NCBI GenBank assembly: GCA_013399895.1
Contig: VXBA01002408.1
Span: 6,933-70,932 of the forward strand
Direction: 5' to 3'
DNA: 64,000 nt
Origin: Serilophus lunatus
Lineage: Eukaryota; Chordata; Aves; Passeriformes; Eurylaimidae
The notes under the pieces are model-generated. The model did no database searches and was not told the origin of the DNA. It worked only from the letters and a program-made list of their open reading frames with translations. This document shows, piece after piece, positions 23,744-37,200 of this stretch (its first letter is position 1; the number at the start of each line of letters is the position of its first letter). The position numbers were made by a program, and so were the translations under genes.

Positions 23744-23890
23744 GATTCTATAGAATCTTGGAATAGGTTTGTTTGGAACTTAAGGCCTTAAAGGTTCAAC
23801 CCCTCTGCCATGGGCAGGGAAGTCATTCACTCAAGTCTCATCCAGCATAGCGTGGAACACTTCCAGAGATGGGATATCCCTGAATCCAGA
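23744..23890 (-). mobile_element. CR1 LINE 3'-end fragment
   Basis: Read on the + strand it starts with GATTCTATAGAATC and continues with GGAACTTAAGG, CCCCTCTGCCATGGGCAGGG and GAACACTTCCAGAGATGGG. These are the reverse complement of the 3' end of avian CR1, whose tail is a repeat of ATTCTATG. The element is therefore on the - strand, 5'-truncated as usual, and moderately diverged. Confidence 0.85.
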
Positions 23891-24993
23891 ATCTTAAAAT
23901 TACAGAATTATTGTTGTGGAATGAAGCAGTTCTTACTGTAGTTGCACCCTGCACTCTGTGGGAGTCATTCTGCTCAGCGTTTGTGGGTCACAGGCCACAT
24001 TGTGGGGTGTGTGTCTCCCTTTACAGACACATTACTGTCCTTTCTCCAGGCAGCTCTGGTTCTCTGCTCTGACACTGCAGTGTCTTGGCCAGCATCCTCC
24101 GTTGTGTATCATTAAGGCAGAAGGATTTATATAATTTTATAGCTAATATAGTGTTTAATGTGTGTATCTGTGAGGCAAATTCCATTTTAGCAGGGTGGGA
24201 GGCGGGCAGAGATATCAATATTCAGTGTGCTGATGACAGTGCAGCATTCGGGATCACATTAAGGTCTCCATTGAGCTCCTCAGACTGACGCGTCTTGTTG
24301 CTGGGATTTGGAAGAGACAAAACATTTGCAAATAGGAATGGGACTTCTAAGGCTTTTGGTTGCTTTGGACACAGGCTGCCATGACTTGGGGAGCTTTAGC
24401 AGAGCTTTGCACGAAAACTGTTGTAACAGATGCGTAACAATGAAAACTGCGGAGCTTTAGGCTTTTGTTGTAGTGTTTATACAAATAAGGGATATTCTGA
24501 CACCAACTGCATGGTGGCACTTGAAGCAGTTCGGAGTTGTTCTGCTGGGTTTGACTGTGGAGGTGTCAAAGGTTGACTCACAGAAGGGAAAGAGAGGATT
24601 TGGCAGTGGTGGACACCGTGGGAGTTGGAGCATAGGAGATCCTCATGTGGAAGGGAGGGAAGGTGAAGCATCAGCTCACAGACATTTCCAGAGAAGCAGA
24701 GTAAGCAGGCCCTGTTTTCTAGGATTTACACCATTTATAGACAGGAAAGCCAGTAGAAAACTAGTATGTTAAAAGGAACATGTGGAAAATGTCCCTTTAT
24801 TTTGTGGCTAAGTTCATCGTTTAAAGCACACAGGAAAGCTGTAGCATTTTTCTACTACAGTTAATCTCCCTTTTTGATTAGTTCATTGTTTAGGTGTTAT
24901 TCTTAGTCCCACAGTGGTGTTAAGAATGTGGGCACTGCAGCTCAACCTCAGCAGCTCGTGTGATCGGCATGAAATGTTCATCGGACTAATAAA

Positions 24994-25020
24994 GGGGCTT
25001 GGGGGTGGGGGGAGTTGGGG
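24994..25020 (+). repeat. G-quadruplex motif
   Basis: Four runs of four or more G (GGGG, GGGGG, GGGGGG, GGGG) separated by loops of 3, 1 and 4 nt, followed by more G-runs to about 25033. This fits the standard quadruplex pattern on the + strand in otherwise AT-rich intergenic DNA. Confidence 0.7.
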
Positions 25021-26625
25021 AGGAGGGAAAGGGAATGAATATACATCGTGGGTTAGATATTGATGGAGAGTCCATGATCTTTTTGGGTATGCAGACCTAA
25101 TGTGTAACTACTCTCAATTTTTTTTTCCTCCTCCCATTTCTTCCTACAATTAATACATACTTATTCCTGTCCACATTTAATGGTTGCAAAGAGCAATGGT
25201 TAAATGTGCCCTTATGTAAAAGATGAGGGAGTTACTGTTCTACCAGTCTTCCTAGCAAGCCTCAGTCACTGATTTCACAAATGGCTGCTTGGAGCCTTCC
25301 CTAAACGTCAGGAGAAGTATGGAAGGAATGGTAGATTGGAACTCTCAAGTAATCTTCTAAAAGGAGAATTGCTACATCAAAGTATTAAATAGTCAAAGAA
25401 AAGGGCTACAAGGATCATGGTTTCAGCAGCATTCTGAGCAGGAATTTCAGTGGGATAGGGAGGTTTGTGTCTTAATAGATGCTTTGCCAAGATAATCTGT
25501 CAAATAGCCAAAGAGGCAGATGGCCTTGCCTTTACAGTGCTGACCCCGGGGCAGCTGTGGGCACGAATTCATAATAAATCACATGGCAGGGAGCAGGAAG
25601 GAGCTGCAGTTTTCTGTGCTGGTTCTTACAACTCTGCAATATATGAACTGGCCAAGAAGTTACTGTTTAACCTTGTAGTTCTTTAGCATTTCATAGAAGG
25701 GATCCCACTCATGAGCTGCTCACACAATAACACAAACGGCGGCAGTGGAAAACTAGGTCAGGTGTTGCACAAGAGGCAGTCTAGGAATCTTCCACTGGAA
25801 AATTAAGTCTGTCAAAGTGGAATGCAATGGTAGCATCAGAATGCAGACAAAAATCACCTCTAACAGCAGTGGAGAAAGCTGCAGAAATCCATATCTAATG
25901 ACCTGCCTGACAGGTTAGAGTGGCTCCTTCCTGAGCCAATGCCAACAAACTTGTGCACTGTGCTCTTCCTTACTTGCTTGCATTCCACTGATTTCCTTTC
26001 TGCTTGTGGAAAAAAAGGAATTCTTTGAGGAAGTGTTCACTACTGACTTATAATGGACTTTGAGGACTGTTCAGAATGATTAAACCAGTAAAATGGATTC
26101 TTTTCCCTTAAGGTTGTTTTGTTAAATCATTGGCTTTTTTAAGGACATACATAAGGGAGGTGTGGGGTGTTTTTTATCTTGGACTGGACAGTGTAAAGAT
26201 CAAACCTGCTCTCCATTAGTTCAGGGGCCAGATAACTGTTGGGATGTCCAGCTGTACAACTGCATTGTTCCTGCAGTCTGCTGTTCAGCACCGTTGGACA
26301 GTTGGGAGTGCAGGTCCTTGTCCAAGTGTGAACTTGGCATGAGATGTGGGTTTGGGTTTGCAGCCTGGAGCAGACCCTGGGAATGATTTGCATGGAGCTG
26401 CACACCTTGAGAACGGCATGGGGTGTCTGTGCAGGGGACGTTTGGGCAGTGGCGTTAAAAGGACTCATTTCTTGCACCTTTTATTTTCTGCAGATTCACT
26501 AGAACAGGTACTCGACCCACCCACTTGATTGCCCTGTGACTTGGAGTCAGATTTCTGTTGGTGACATCAGACTCCACATCAAAACCAGAGAAAGTGACTG
26601 CACAGAACCATTTGAGCCTTGAAAT

Positions 26626-26631
26626 TTTATT
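26626..26631 (-). terminator. SMPD3: candidate distal SMPD3 poly(A) signal
   Basis: TTTATT on the + strand is AATAAA on the - strand. It is followed, in the - direction, by GT-rich sequence (GGTTCTGTGC, then TCTCTGGTTTTGATGTGG), as expected downstream of a cleavage site. Other AATAAA copies on this strand at 30114-30119 and 28688-28693 could give shorter 3' UTRs. Confidence 0.4.
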
Positions 26632-26668
26632 ATCTTGTTTGCATCAACCAGTTATTCCTTTCAGCACC

Positions 26669-26674
26669 AATAAA
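26669..26674 (+). terminator. AATAAA on + strand (possible poly(A) signal)
   Basis: A canonical hexamer with no upstream + strand gene within 12 kb. It lies 37 nt from the opposed - strand signal at 26626-26631. It may be chance in AT-rich sequence, or serve a long PRMT7 read-through transcript. Confidence 0.2.
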
Positions 26675-29600
26675 AAACAAAGACCCCTCCATATTGTTTA
26701 AAATACCTTGTTTTTATCAGGTCTGAGATTGTGGTTTTCTTGCAGATAAAGAAACCAATGAAAAATATTTAAATTTTTCTTTTTTTTTTAATACATTTAT
26801 AACAAAATGTCAGAAGGTGTGTGCTTACCATATAAAAACATTAGGTTCCAGAAGGATACAATACCGAAAAATCATTGAAATAAAAAAGGTTATTCTTATA
26901 GGATTCCTAAACCTCAGCAATAATACAAGTCTTTAAAAGCATCGAGATTATTTTTAAAACAAGATGGCATGGAAAAGTGAGAACTTCAGTAACAATTTGA
27001 CCCTCATAATGGATGATAAAATTGGGAGTTTTCCAAAGTGCTTGAATTGCATTTCTGTTCTCATCCTGAGGTGCCAGGAGGAGGCAAAAACACTTCCCTT
27101 CTGAGCTGATGATATGTGCTGACACTGAGGTGCTGCTCTGTGATCCAGGCTAGCTCAGAGACCAAACTGGGGACAGTCAGATTGGCTTCATCTGGACCAC
27201 CACACAAAGGCCTTTTAAAAAAAAAATTCTATATTGGAATTGTATGTTCCCTAAATCTTACTGTCTTACCCAACTAGTAGGACAGAGGGTCTAGCCAGAC
27301 TAACTGAGCATGCTTCTGGGATAAAACTGTGTTATAAATACTGGCACAAGGCAGGGTAAGTTGTTCTCCAGCCAGCAGGACACAGCTCCGTGGGCTGCAG
27401 GCTCTGATCATTTCTGTTTGGGTGCTTTACAGAGCTTCTGCTGAGCATCCAGGCTGGGGTGGAATAACCCAGCTGGGCACCACCTGAATTAGTGTTTTTC
27501 CCACAGCACAAAGCTGGGTGTTACACCCTGGTGCTCAGTGCTGAGCTGGGGAGCAGAGCCCGTGCATCTGTTGACAGGGAATGCAGGAATTAAGGGGAGC
27601 TGGATCTGCCTGAGAGGCTGCGTTCTGTAGGGTGTGTTTTTGAAGTGATCTGAAGTTACCAACTTGGTCAGGACCTGACACCCTCAAAAATTCTGGAAAT
27701 CCTTAGTTTTCAACTGTCCTCATTTGTGTCTTTTGTTCACTTGTTCTAGAAGTGCTGTTGTAAAATGCTAATTGCACATGAGAAACAGAAGACGTTATCT
27801 ACCTTTTTATAAAAGATGATACTTCATCTGCAGTGTCCCTGGTGAGTGTCAGTTATTAAACCAGGAAAAGCATTATCACCCACTTCTTGAAGATGCCTGA
27901 AATCCCAGTACAAAGTGGGGTAAGCATAGTAGAGTAAGCTTAAATCCATTTCTTATAAATAACATTTTACTATTAAGTTGGGTCATGCTACCCATAAGCA
28001 AAGTGGGATTGATATAAACTACCCAGGGCTTGATCTCCTGGTCATGCTCTCCTCACCCCCAACCATTTGTTTTAAATGCAAATACTATTACATAGTTCCA
28101 GTCTAAGGCCTGTGATGATTGGTATCATGCTGGTACAGGCATTGTCTGAGTGACTGTCTGTGGGACAGTCTGTATGGAACTGGTGGTTGTAGTGGTGTAG
28201 GCAAAACTCATCTTTCTCCTGGAGGTCACTCCTGGAAGGGAAAGCCTGTTCATTCCAGCTCACCTGTACATACACTCCCTGACCCCTGCAAACATGCCAA
28301 GGCAGTGGAAGGCACGGGAGCAATGCAAAAAACCAGGGAGCATCTGTACAGTGGTGCCACAATGCTGAACCTCTCAGCATCACTCTCCTGCAAAGTTAGA
28401 TCCCTAAAACAGTAAATTAGCAAGAACTACCAGTACTGGTTAAATGTATGTGTATTGTGTAAGAGAACATTTTACAACTAGCCTGTTCTTGAGCACTGAG
28501 AAACTAGGAAACATCAAAATCTAAAACAGTTTACTTCAGATTTCAAAAGACATTTCTCAACGTTCTCAAAGTTGACAAAAGTGTCTGATTTTTAGTCAGC
28601 ACAAAGCCACAGAACAAATTTTAAAGTAATTTAGACCATGTTAATTTTACTGTAAATAATGTAACATTGTTTGGCAGTAGTTTCATGTTTATTTCCCACA
28701 CAGTGTCAAATTCAGCTCTTGCAACTGATACTTGGTGAAGTTGATATCAAATTGTAATTTACATTGTTAGGAAAACTATTAAAAATACCATACTTTGTAG
28801 TTAGACTTACTACTGAGAAATAGCTGCTGGACAGCACACACATTGCTACTGATACTGTTTGGGGTTCTTTAAAAAAGGTTAATAAAATACAAGGTAGAAA
28901 ACAGGATTAAAAAGCATTGGTTTGGGTACAAGTTTTTCTGAATTGGGTGGAGCAGTAAGAAACCAGAAAAACACATTGCACATATGTGCACCCTCTGTAT
29001 AAAGACAAACATACAAAGTGGGGAACTAGTGGTGCACTGGGGCAGTACACTGAAGTCTCTGATGCTGTAAACTTGAATTCCTAATTTTATCAAAAAGGGG
29101 AGCTGAGTCTGGTTCCATTCTTGAGTCCCCATGGGTTACACTTACAGATTACCCCTGGGTTTGGCACAGTACACTTTTAAGAGGCAGTCTCTGCTGAAGG
29201 GACCCTGGGACTGGAAAATGAGGCATAAAATGTGTCAAGACCAGGTGCAGTGGGAGAGTGTGAGCAGTGGCCTTACTGCCTGCTTAGAATTAGCTAATAC
29301 TGTTAGTCCTGTACTCTCATGACTATTAAGAGTTTCTCTATTTGCAAAATCAGGCTGATCTGAGTAGAAGTTCGGGTTTTTACCACAGCTAACTAAGCTG
29401 TTTCCAGAGACTGTGCAGACTGAGATTTCTAATTTAAATCTATTCAGGTTTAGCTCAAGCTGATTCCTAGGAGGTGTAAACTAAACCTAAATGAGCATCT
29501 TCAGGAGTTCATGGCCAGCGTAACTAATACAGGTAACTAATAAGGGTATTTATAAAATAACTCTAATACTGGATTCACTCTTCTTAACACAGGGAATTTG

Positions 29601-31128
29601 TAATGTTAGAGGAAATAACACTAAACTTGAACAGGAAATAGGCAGAAGAAACTAAGTAATGGTTAAAACACAAGGTGTTTCATTGTTCTCCCAACAACAT
29701 AAACCCTCTGAAATTGAATCCCAAAAAAATGCGAAGTCTCATTATGGACCTGATTCTCAGTTTTTCATTATTTTTAGGGTTACAGAGGCTGGGTAGGTCA
29801 AGTTATGGGGAGATGGCCAAGGGGAGCCCCACATCTGAAGACCTGTAGTGGAAGGAACATATGAATCAGATGGCAAGACCCCTATTCAAGTCTGTATAAC
29901 AAATTGAGAACCATGTCTTATGGACATACAGAAAGCCTCTGCTCCTGGGAAGCAGTTACCTAAGGCCAAGAGTCACAGCTCTATTCTCTACTCTCTAGCT
30001 GGCCATGTTATACTTCCCCTTTAAGTGTACTGATTCCTTTAGAAAATTTGTTAGGTTATTCTGCCTTATCAATCATACACTGTTCTACACTTTTTTCCCC
30101 CCCAAATGTCACATTTATTTTTACTCTATATCTAGCATGCATTTTACAATTCATTTCCCACTTACCCTTTCTAGCTAAGGCAGAATGTTAGCTCTGGTGT
30201 TACCAATGGTACTACAGGAATCTATTCACTCTACTGTAACATACATATCCCATACCATAATTCAGAACTGTCCCACACGGGAAAGAAAGAAAAAACATTA
30301 CAGGGAAACTATATTTCTTCGTAAAGGAATAAGTTGCATTTAGAAAGCTGAAGGCCCAATTCTGGAGTCATCATTCAGACAAAACACTTCATAATTTCAG
30401 TGGGAACACAGTTGGAATAAGGGTAGAACTGTGTTCCTGAAGTCTTAATTCCAGATCTTTTAAGTATCCTTAAATTGGACAGGAAGGTATTGGTCTGCAA
30501 ATTGAAGAGAGCTGTTTGTTTTTAGGTCTATCTGTAATGACAGAAGGGTTTGCCAGTCCCAGAATGTCTTGCTTTGGCTAGTATCTGATTTTTGAGCTCC
30601 TTTCTGTTCTGGTGTTCCCATGGTACCTTATGACTGTGTTCTCTCCGAGTGCATGCAGTGCGGCGCATGCTACTGCTGCAAGCTACTACAACAGGCTAAA
30701 GAAAGAGAAAAAGCTTCAGCTTCTTAGTTATACAAAGAAATGATGCAAAAAACCATTGAGCAGCACTAACTCACAGACTAATTACAAACTAAATTGTGCT
30801 ATATATTAGTATAAAAACATGTTTTAGTAAGAATGGCACTGGTTCAGAAGGAATTAGGACTTCCATCTTGGTTCCGTTCGGTCCACAGTGAAAGCATTGT
30901 AGTACAGGCCTGCCCTGTTGCCTGAGCAACTTGTGACAGTGGCTTTTGGCCACAACCCCTTCCATTGCTTCCCTTTTTAAATCCACATTGTTGGTACATT
31001 CTGGGAGTAGCCCACGTCAGGTCTGGTCATCTTTCCTAACGTGGCACCAGGATAGTTCGCTCTTATCCTCTGATATTTTTAAAATATCATTAATGTTTCC
31101 CTCTTCTAATTATCAAAGCTGGTCAGTT

Positions 31129-31230
31129 TTAAGGATCATCTTCTCCTGTAGACACCATGAGACGCATTGCTACTGGTAGGTGGTCTGTCAAGCCTGCTAA
31201 CTGGGTAATAAAGCTGAACTCTTCCACTTC
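31129..31230 (-). CDS. SMPD3: SMPD3 last coding exon
   Basis: Encodes residues 629-661, EVEEFSFITQLAGLTDHLP onward, ending GEDDP before TAA (31131-31129). Asp644-His645 contains the general base equivalent to human His639. Acceptor TCTCCTTCTGCAG. Confidence 0.96.
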   Translation of the reverse strand, partial: EVEEFSFITQLAGLTDHLPVAMRLMVSTGEDDP

Positions 31231-34200
31231 CTGCAGAAGGAGAACAAAAGTAAGAAAAGAAATTGAAAAACCAGCCTGTTGTACCACACGCCAGGACTCA
31301 GCCTCTTCAAACTAAACTAGTGTATTAGTAGAGGTGTGGGACCAGTCTGGCTTGGCTGGCCTCGTGGTAAACTGTCTGCCACATGCTCAGTGTGGTGCAG
31401 TTGATGAGGGGAATCACTGATAGTACCCAGCTGAACTAGTCTGCATGAAATCTGTTGTACCTTTTGTTTCTATTTACAGTAACATCTGTGTTTTTCCAGA
31501 TATTATCCATGTGTGTAGGGGGGCCCTCACCTGAAAGGAGGGGCTGGCTGTACCACCCTAGGCAGGGCATGCAGCTAGAAAGGAAACCTGTCTTCATTAG
31601 ATTGAGGTGTTTGACTTGGCTGGTAACATAAGGCCATCAGAACCCTGCTCCTTGTGTCTCCGAATTCCAGCCTTGTTCTGGCATCATTTCCAGCAAAGCA
31701 GCAGGTCCTCCTTGGAAGAATTTGAATCCAAGTAGAACAGGCTGCAGTGCCATTCAGATGAGTTTGTTGTGTGAGTTATAGCTCTTTTTGACAACTCTGA
31801 AACTCACCACTTTCCATTCCAGGTAGAGACCTTCTTCTGTATAGAGCATATAGTCAATCCTCCTCCCATTTCCCTTCAGTGATGCCTTCCTCCCCTTTTG
31901 GCTGGAACTGTGGTTCTTGCTGGTGGGATAGACTAAGTATCCTTTCCTTCCTTCTTCACTTTCCAGCACCCTATTTCATTAAAAAAACAGAAACAAGTGC
32001 TTTAAATGTTTGCTCATTCTGTCCATTCACACGTTACCCCGAATTCTCTCCAAATCCCCAGTAAGGGTAGTCCCAGTCCAAAAGGACTGTTCAACAGGTA
32101 AAGCCCCTCTTCTTCCAAATGTGTTTTCTGATATGAGACTGTACTAACTGCTGATAGTGCTCTTAAGCCTCATGGTAGGCTTGGCATTCCTGGTGCTGTA
32201 CTGCTGGAGCTCCCTTGTGGTCAGGAGAACAAACACAGAGGGAGACCTGGCCTGCCATCAGTAGGATAAGGCCCCCAGCCCCTCTGTGGATCTCCAGTGT
32301 TGCTGAAACTGGCAGAGGAGGAAACTGTTTCCTGGATTACTTTACTACAAACCTGAGTAGTCTGATACAAACCTCTCCACTCTGATCAGAGCAGCTCCTT
32401 CTGAAATTATGACAATCAGCTTTACAAAGGCCCCTGTCACTGTTTTTACAGTTAATCCTGTGTTACTCTGCTCTTCTATGATTTGCTGTTGCGTTGGACT
32501 TCAAAAGAAACTTGGGTTACTTTCTTATATTCAATTTAAAAGCTCTGCCAAAGAAGCACTGAGGGGAACAGGGACAACTTGAGTGTGCAAAAGCAGGACT
32601 GCTGAGGGTAACTGCAGGTGTTGGGGACTCTGCAGAGGTGACCCCAAGAGCAGCCATGGCCATGTGGCACAACTGTGCATGCAGAGAGGGACAGGTCAGG
32701 CTGTGGTTTTGCTTTCTGTCTTAAAACACAAATAAACAGCTTTCAAAACCACCTCCTTAAAAATCACTTTCCTTTACTTACCTGCCAAAACCTGAGCTCA
32801 AGGTTCTGTGGTTTCCCTTGTAAGAGCTGATTATGCAGGAGAAACACTGAGCCATGAACTTGGGTCTTAGCAGGTAGAAAGCCTTTAATTTCACCTTGGA
32901 AAAAAATAAGATATTTTTGATCACCCAGTTTTTAAGACTTGACTTGGATGGGCTTTATGTGGTTGGGTTTAGGAATTTTTTAAAGCATGCATGCAAGAGT
33001 ACAGGATGAAGGAAAAACAAGGGGCAAACACCAGACTCTTGTGATGTGTTCTAATTTGTGAGATTCAAATGCTTTCTCTGTCGACTTTTGTCTCTTTGGA
33101 AGGACCTGGATGGTGGCAGAGGGGCACTGGCTACAGGTACTAGATCTCAGTAGTGTTATAATTTGTAAAGTTGAATCAATTGATACATACAAGAAACACT
33201 TTATATGCTTTCAGAAGTTAGCAATGACAAAATTCTGATCATAGAGTCATTCAATCAGAACTTTTCTTAACCCCCTTTGGACTTAGTTTGGTATTGAAGG
33301 TTCTTAGAGTTTATTGTAATCAGCTTGTGAAAGTAAGTTTTCTTTTATGTGTTACTTGGGTTTAATAACTCACATTAAATTAGCTTACTCTCTGGCACCC
33401 CATTTGCAAGCTGATTCTATAAAGAGCTATTGCAAACAATTAACTTCCTTAGATTGTTTTTCTAGGTTCAAGGAAACAAGTTCTTTGATGGGATTGACCT
33501 CTTTCAAAAATTGTATTTATATTTGGCAAAGATAATAAAGTAACAAAGTAGAAGAAACTGCTGATTAGCACTGCAGTACCACTGCAAAAAAATCTTATTT
33601 GCATTAATTTAAAAGATGAATTTTCTTTAGCTTCAATTATATCTTTTTAAAAGTCTCTGAATGCTGGGTATTCACTTAACCTGCACAACTGCTCACAGAA
33701 GGGAGATGTTAATTTCAAATACACGGAGGAAATAAATTGTAAATGTGCATGCATCTGCTGCTGACTAAAACTTGTACTGCTCCATGCACAGTGCTTTGCT
33801 GTTTGTCTCTACAGGAAGTAGACACAAGTAATGGACATCTGGCTCTGCCATGCTAACAGTTAAACCCTGATAATTTAAGTGAACATAACTAATTATGACT
33901 CAGTTGCACAACTAAACATGAATTTTGTCAGAATAATTGTCTTGATTCATAGGACACAAAGAAAGGGAGAATAAGAAGGAATTGGAACTTGATTTTTTTC
34001 CCTGAAAGGGTTTCAGTCCCAGTAACTGCAGTGTGTTTGAGGGCCCTGTGGTGCAGCCCTGGCCAGTGATGGGGGTGGTGCTGAGCTGTGGGTGCTCAGA
34101 GCAGTGAGCAAAGAGCACCAGGAGCAGGAACTGCAAGGGAGCCATAAAGCAAAACTCCCTCAAGGGACCATCTCTCAGTCCAGCCAGACCCACCTGTGCT

Positions 34201-37200
34201 AAAGAAGACTTCTCACCGGTGTTGCAGCCTTTGGCCCAGAACTGTGGAGCAGGGGAGACTGGGAAAAACTGCATTTCAGTCTTGTTTCTTAGCTGTGCTG
34301 TAATGTGCTGCCATTGGCCTGACTCTACTGAGGGTTTAGAGATGAAAATGGGTTTATTCCATTCCATGGGCTTTGCTTGAAGATGACAATCATCTCTGTG
34401 AGGTGGGATTATTTGTGTGCATTTCATGAAGCCTTTCTGAGCAGAAGCATGTGCAGCTTCCAGCACAGTGACAAGGCCCAGATTGTCACATCTAGCTAAT
34501 TAATTGTTCTATAATTATAAATGACTTGCTCATTATTTGTACCAAGCATGTTGTTCTAGCCCAATGTTTTACATGTGCTGTATTTAACATGGAAGGGGTA
34601 TTTAAGAACTAGTTGTTCTGCTGCTTTTATGGTCTAATTATTTTAGTAATGTGAACTACTTGATTTATAAACTAGAGCGCTGATGAAGAAATAATTGTCT
34701 GGATAGTTTACACTGTCAATTTAAATGTCTGTAAAGCTTGATCAAGCTTTATTATTGAAAACTTTGAGAATGAATCAGTTTTAGGCACTACCCTGGTTTG
34801 CTGTGTATATGAACAGTACTTGTTAACTAGACAGTGCCCCACAGCTACTGTGCTATTTAACATTTAAATGTCTTTAAAGCCAATTCCAGTAATTGCTTTA
34901 AATTTTCCCGAATTTCTTGGCAATTTTCCTGTTTACCAGTCCCTTGCAGAGACAGGAGAACAGGCTCTCTCACCCTTTCATGGTTTCTCTCATATTTAAG
35001 CAAATCTACACAATATACCCATGCAGATCCCTGCTTCCCTGCAGAGCTGCATAAAAAGCCAGTGGAAATTTCAGTCTCATAGAGGGGTTTTTCATCAGTG
35101 CAAAAAATTATAACACATTGCAGAAAGCTGAAAGCCACACTTAGCAGGCAAAAAGTCTTACATATATTCTGTTCCCAACATGTGGGATATTTTCCAGTTA
35201 TCACATCCCGAGGTGCTGTACATACACAGAGGTAGCAAAAATAATATTCTTAAATCTTTATTGACCATTTGATGGCTCCCTATCTGATCAGTCATGCATT
35301 TGTCAGTGGAAGATAGTCTCTGAATATAAGTAACTCTTCAGGGAATAAACTGTGATATCTCAGAAGCCATTTAGTGACATATTGTCTGAAAAGGCCACTT
35401 GAAAACACAGGATTTGCTTGGGGTTTTTTGTTGTTGGTTTTTTGTTTGGGTTTTTTTTCAGTTTTGTTTTGAGGCTTTTTTAAAGAACTCCAAGCTTGCT
35501 CTTGGCACCACAAAATGGAATGTTACACCCACATACAGATTTGCATTTGCAAACTTGATTGTAGGGCCAAATTACCTTATTTCTGCATTCCAGAAATCCT
35601 TTTCACATGTACAAATTTATGTTTTCAACATGTGAATAGAAAGGTTGGAAATTTTGCAAGTTCTGGAATGTGCAGAGCAGGACTTGGTGTTAGAAAATCA
35701 AAATTGATACAAGGAAAACTTCTGGGCTGGTCTCACCTAATCCATTCAACCAAGGGTCCATCTATTCCATGCAGTGTACTGTACCTGGCGAGTACAAATG
35801 CCAACATAAACTGTCTATAATGTACCATTTCCATTTTATGTGTCAACAGCTACATCTGGACAGACTTGTTAATTCAAATAACTTTACCTCTGTAGTATAT
35901 GATATAGTATAAACTCACCTTTGAGGTAGAGAAGGTATAAAAAGGACTGCAACCTTCACTGAATGCTGCTCTAAAATGTACAAAGCTTATTGATTTCTCT
36001 GCACTGGCATATTGTTTAATAAACAGTACAGGTATTCAAAATATATATAAGACTTCTGCTAAGTAAGTGTTTTCTGTATTTCTCATAACTCCACTAGGTC
36101 AAACCAAAGACACCTGTTTCTCAATATCAAACACTCCTTAAGAGTAAGGCAGCACTAGTATCACTGAGAGATTTTAAGCCATATTCCTGGTTATGCCTGA
36201 TGTGTTCTTGAATTCCTCTCTGTATTTGTGAGCCAGTGTTTTTAGGTGTATTGAATTCTATAAGCTTTCTAGAATGGGTAGTATAAGTAGTTGTTGGGTT
36301 AGGGGTGGTGTGTTAAAATTTAGAAGTCCTTTCCACTGTTGTGACCACAGAACTGGCTGCCTGCACAAAGACTTTCAGACAAGCTGTCCACAAATCCTTT
36401 CTGGTAGTGCTTGGAGTGCCATGTCCTATGGGCCTGGCCAGGCAGGAGCAGCTCCAGAGACACAAACACTGACTGCAGCTGCTCTCATCTCTTCACCCAC
36501 TGAAACCAATCCTTTCTGACTTAGAGAAACAGCCACTTTTCCCTCCTCTTTCTCCCTCTTTCTTAAACACCCCTGAGTAAAAATCTGTTTTGTTTTCCAG
36601 TCCATAAAATACCTCTCAATCTGTGAAATGTTAAATAGCAATGAACTCGTTTTTCACAGAACTGTCTAAAACATGTGTAAAGATTAAGAATTGCATACTT
36701 CTGTAAGTTATCTGGGGTGCACACTTCTTCATCATATAATCCTTCAGGATCCAACAAGGTACCTGTGAACAGAAAGGGAGAAATGACTGTCCCAGCTCTC
36801 CTCCTGGGATGTGCCTCTCGGGAAGCTTTTGGAGGCATGGGTGTGTGAAGACAGGATCTGTGTGGGAGAGAGGGGACTGCTCTGACTGAGAGCAGTTGTG
36901 TTCACTTCTCTCTCCAGACCTCCCTGCTGTTTGCCACCTTTCAAAAGGTCTCCACACAGATGTTTTTCTGCATCTGTGAAGCCCCATTATTAAACAGTTC
37001 CACTTTAGTATCACAGTTATTATTGCTCCTCTAGAGGAAGATTAATTCCAATCTAAAACTTCACTAAGTTCAACTCAGTTTCACCAGCAATTAATATGCC
37101 AGAATCCCGTGAAATCTTTTATAAAATAAAACCTACATCTTCATAGTCTTCTTGATTTGTGTTGTTACATTCTCCCTGACAGTATTTATGCAACACCAAA

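Larger units (their letters stand above)
14036..26609. other. intergenic region between PRMT7 and SMPD3 3' ends
   Basis: About 12.6 kb between the two convergent transcripts. I see no spliced gene, tRNA or rRNA. It contains a SINE-like remnant near 17.9 kb, a TA-rich tract near 18.1 kb, a locally GC-rich but CpG-poor patch at about 18930-19260, a TTTG repeat at 19649, a CR1 fragment at 23.8 kb and a G-quadruplex motif at 25.0 kb. An open frame of 179 codons at 22441-22980 has no recognisable similarity and is probably chance. Confidence 0.6.
26610..31128 (-). other. SMPD3: probable SMPD3 3' UTR
   Basis: About 4.5 kb after the SMPD3 stop codon with no splice-consistent coding sequence. Mammalian SMPD3 mRNAs have 3' UTRs of several kb, so a long UTR is expected. 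The end is set by the candidate poly(A) signal at 26626 and is uncertain. Two T-rich tracts (TTTTTTTTTT near 26785 and others) lie inside. I recognise no microRNA sites or stable RNA in it. Confidence 0.45.

Noticed and set aside
35405..35482. T/G-rich tract that might be a retroposon tail
   Set aside because: No element body or target-site duplication can be seen beside it, so I treat it as low-complexity sequence.
36426..37014. Cluster of overlapping - strand open frames
   Set aside because: Only the 64-nt segment 36699-36762 in one frame is coding. The others are open by chance around SMPD3 coding exon 5.
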